Source: Alloacidobacterium dinghuense (GTDB taxonomy: Bacteria > Acidobacteriota > Terriglobia > Terriglobales > Acidobacteriaceae). From it: a stretch of DNA of 64,000 nucleotides. Shown here piece by piece: positions 62,589 to 64,000 of this stretch; position 1 is the stretch's first letter; each line of letters opens with the position of its first letter. The stretch covers positions 2,356,001-2,420,000 of the forward strand of contig NZ_CP060394.1 in NCBI RefSeq assembly GCF_014274465.1, in the 5' to 3' direction. The notes beneath the pieces were generated by a model. It was not told the origin of the DNA. It ran no database searches and was given only the letters and a program-made list of their open reading frames with translations. The translations under genes and the position numbers were made by a program.

Positions 62589-63194
62589 ATGGCGGTGACT
62601 CGACGGCAAAAAGAGGTGCTGGACTTCATCTCCGGCTTTGTACAACGCAACGGCTACTCCCCTTCCTTTGAAGAGATCGCACGTGGACTCGACCTCAAAT
62701 CATTGGCCACGGTACATAAGCACATTACGAACCTCCAGAACAAAGGACTGCTGCAACGCGCGCATAATCGCAGCCGCTCGATCGATGTCATGCCGGCTCG
62801 CAGCAAAACCAGGACCAGTGAGCGTTTGCCGCTCATGGGCAGAATTGCCGCCGGTTTTCCGGTTGAAGCTTCGGAAAATCCCGAAACCATTTCCCTTACC
62901 GACATCATCGGTAATCGGGATGTATTTGTGCTTCAGGTGCGCGGCGACTCCATGCGCGACGAGCACATTCTTGACGGAGATTATGTGCTCGTGGAAAGAA
63001 CGCGTTCCGCCCGCGAAGGCGAGATAGTCGTAGCACTGGTGAACGGTGCGGAGACCACATTAAAGCGCTACTACATAGAAGGCTCGATGATCCGCCTGCA
63101 GCCTTCAAACCTTGAAATGGACCCGATCTTCGTGCCGGCTGCGCAGGTTGCCATTCAGGGCCGTGCCCTGGGTGTCATCAGAAAGTACGCATAA
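62589..63194 (+). CDS. lexA: SOS repressor LexA
   Basis: A 201-residue repressor. The N-terminal winged helix (TRRQKEVLDFISGFVQRNGY, ATVHKHITNLQNKGL) binds SOS operators. The self-cleavage site Ala88-Gly89 (in RIAAGFPVEA), nucleophile Ser121 (in GDSMRD) and general base Lys159 (in TLKRYY) are intact. I start at ATG 62589 (MAVTRRQKEVL), the family's usual start; an in-frame start at 62478 would add 37 residues. RecA-promoted autocleavage is expected. It is divergent from the OmpR-type regulator. Confidence 0.95.
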   Translation: MAVTRRQKEVLDFISGFVQRNGYSPSFEEIARGLDLKSLATVHKHITNLQNKGLLQRAHNRSRSIDVMPARSKTRTSERLPLMGRIAAGFPVEASENPETISLTDIIGNRDVFVLQVRGDSMRDEHILDGDYVLVERTRSAREGEIVVALVNGAETTLKRYYIEGSMIRLQPSNLEMDPIFVPAAQVAIQGRALGVIRKYA

Positions 63195-63201
63195 GTAAAA
63201 A

Positions 63202-63219
63202 GCCCGGCAATCGCCGGGC
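63202..63219 (-). terminator. Intrinsic terminator between lexA and trxA
   Basis: A 7-bp perfect stem GCCCGGC/GCCGGGC with a 4-nt loop (AATC). On the minus strand it is followed by TTTTTAC, so it can end the trxA transcript; on the plus strand the tail is weak (CGTCTTC) for lexA. Confidence 0.8.
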
Positions 63220-63240
63220 CGTCTTCAGAAACAAGTCTCC

Positions 63241-63600
63241 TTACTCATTCACGCGGGCAACGCTGGGTGACTCAATCACGCGGGCAATGCTGCGTGCAAT
63301 CGTGTCCTTGGGGACATATCCAACAATCTGGTCAGCAACCTTTCCGCCCTTGAAGAGCAGCAGCGCAGGAATTCCACGAATCCCATAGCGCATCGGCGTG
63401 GCCTGGTTGCGATCCACGTCCATCTTCATCACTTTCAGCTTGCCGCTATACTCTGAAGCGACCTCATCAACGATCGGGGACAACGCCTTACACGGTCCGC
63501 ACCATGCCGCCCAGAAATCAACCAGAACAGGCTGATCTGACTGAAGAACCTCCTGCTCAAAACTCGCATCATTTACCTCTACTACCGCCAGACCTGCCAT
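63241..63600 (-). CDS. trxA: Thioredoxin
   Basis: A 119-residue thioredoxin. The active site is WCGPC (Trp33, Cys34, Cys37), preceded by VLVDFWAA, and the cis-proline loop is YGIRGIPALLLF. Aspartate in VKMDVDRN and the C-terminal GYVPKDTIARSIARVI are standard. ATG 63600 has GGAGGAGC immediately upstream. It reduces protein disulfides in the cytoplasm. It is convergent with lexA. Confidence 0.95.
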   Translation of the reverse strand: MAGLAVVEVNDASFEQEVLQSDQPVLVDFWAAWCGPCKALSPIVDEVASEYSGKLKVMKMDVDRNQATPMRYGIRGIPALLLFKGGKVADQIVGYVPKDTIARSIARVIESPSVARVNE

Positions 63601-63737
63601 GCTCCTCCTTCGTTACCTTGTTCCGACTCTCTGAGTCCGCGAAACCAGTTCATTAGATGATAACCGGTGCGCAAAGGTCGCAACAGCGCCATCCCACCCC
63701 AGTGGTGCGGAAAAGGCAATTTGGCGCCAAAAACTAA

Positions 63738-63773
63738 AGCGCCCGGACTCACGCTTTGTGAGTCACGGGCGCT
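63738..63773. terminator. Hairpin in the trxA/UbiD-like intergenic region
   Basis: AGCGCCCG (63738-63745) pairs with CGGGCGCT (63766-63773), with an inner ACTCAC/GTGAGT helix. On the minus strand it is followed by TTAGTTTTTGG, so it may terminate the leftward gene entering from the right edge. The rest of the 277-nt gap (63601-63877) shows no gene. Confidence 0.6.
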
Positions 63774-63877
63774 AGAGCAGCCCTCCCCCAGAACTGCCCA
63801 CGGTGCGAAATTAATCGTTTGCGCACTCTGTGTAAAGAAAACTTAGGTAATGCAAAAGTAACCTTGAATCATGAGTT

Positions 63878-64000
63878 TACCTATGTGATTCAATTCGGCA
63901 CAGCGCTGGATTCAGCTGAAGTCCGCACTCGAGAATCTCGATCGGCTCGTCCTCGGTGTGTTTCCGCACAATTTCCTTTGTGGCATCGATACCAACGCCG
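63878..64000 (-). CDS. C-terminal end of a UbiD-like decarboxylase, cut by the window edge
   Basis: The minus strand frame visible here ends in a TAA at 63878-63880 and includes GVGIDATKEIV, followed by EILECGLQLNPALCRI. The G-x-G-I-D-A-T segment resembles the C-terminal signature of UbiD-family decarboxylases, which use prenylated FMN. With only about 40 residues visible this is tentative. The hairpin at 63738-63773 may be its terminator. Confidence 0.35.

Overview
The window looks like a stretch of chromosome from an acidobacterium, probably class Terriglobia (Terriglobus/Granulicella/Edaphobacter-like). This is inferred from moderately GC-rich DNA, short secreted FecR, DUF2059 and Wzi-type proteins, a multidomain Ser/Thr kinase with TolB-like and TPR regions, and a long one-direction flagellar cluster. 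I could run no database search, so the lineage is a judgement. I see no transposase, integrase, phage gene, CRISPR array, tRNA or rRNA gene; the region reads as stable core chromosome.

Left part (1-31.4 kb), housekeeping and accessory genes on both strands: glycogen synthase (cut by the left edge), rsmA, a secreted FecR protein, and a leftward transcription unit running small peptide gene -> B12-binding radical SAM enzyme -> ruvC -> secreted protein. Next come thiG with a long, highly structured leader, an ABC ATPase, argJ, a degenerate E1-alpha-like protein, a Wzi-like outer-membrane protein, gpmI, a DUF2059 protein and eno. They are followed by a secreted protein, an AraC regulator, a VOC protein, a YjbR protein, a CYTH-like protein joined to a two-gene chromate transporter, a Ser/Thr kinase, a small membrane protein, a sodium:solute symporter, an S9 peptidase and a UDP-glucuronate decarboxylase-like enzyme.

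Middle to right (31.5-62.3 kb): a receiver-only response regulator and a tiny zinc-ribbon protein precede a leftward flagellar locus of about 30 kb. In transcription order it reads OmpR-type regulator, sigma-54 activator, flgB, flgC, fliE, fliF, fliG, fliH, fliI, fliJ, fliK, flgD, flgE, a FliN-like gene, fliO, fliP, fliQ, fliR, flhB, flhA, sigma-28 gene, fliM, fliN, a zinc/MshEN protein, cheY, cheX, flgF, flgG, flgA, flgH, flgI, flgJ, flgM, a FlgN-like gene, flgK, flgL. Short gaps and ATGA overlaps point to long polycistronic transcripts. A sigma-54-type -24/-12 site precedes flgB and a near-perfect sigma-28 site precedes flgM. Together with the encoded sigma-54 activator, sigma-28 factor and FlgM, this is a complete hook-basal-body hierarchy: early sigma-54 genes, then the late FlgM/FlgK/FlgL block. 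Flagellin, cap (fliD/fliS), motor stator (motAB), fliL and flhF/flhG are not in the window.

Right edge (62.5-64 kb): divergent lexA (possibly leaderless), convergent trxA, and the C-terminal end of a UbiD-like protein cut by the edge.

The least conventional parts are the peptide plus B12-radical-SAM pair (5.1-7.2 kb), the structured leader upstream of thiG (8.2-8.45 kb) with its 16S-tail-like sequence and 18-residue open frame, the E1-alpha-like protein without a thiamine-diphosphate motif, and the MshEN protein inside the flagellar operon.
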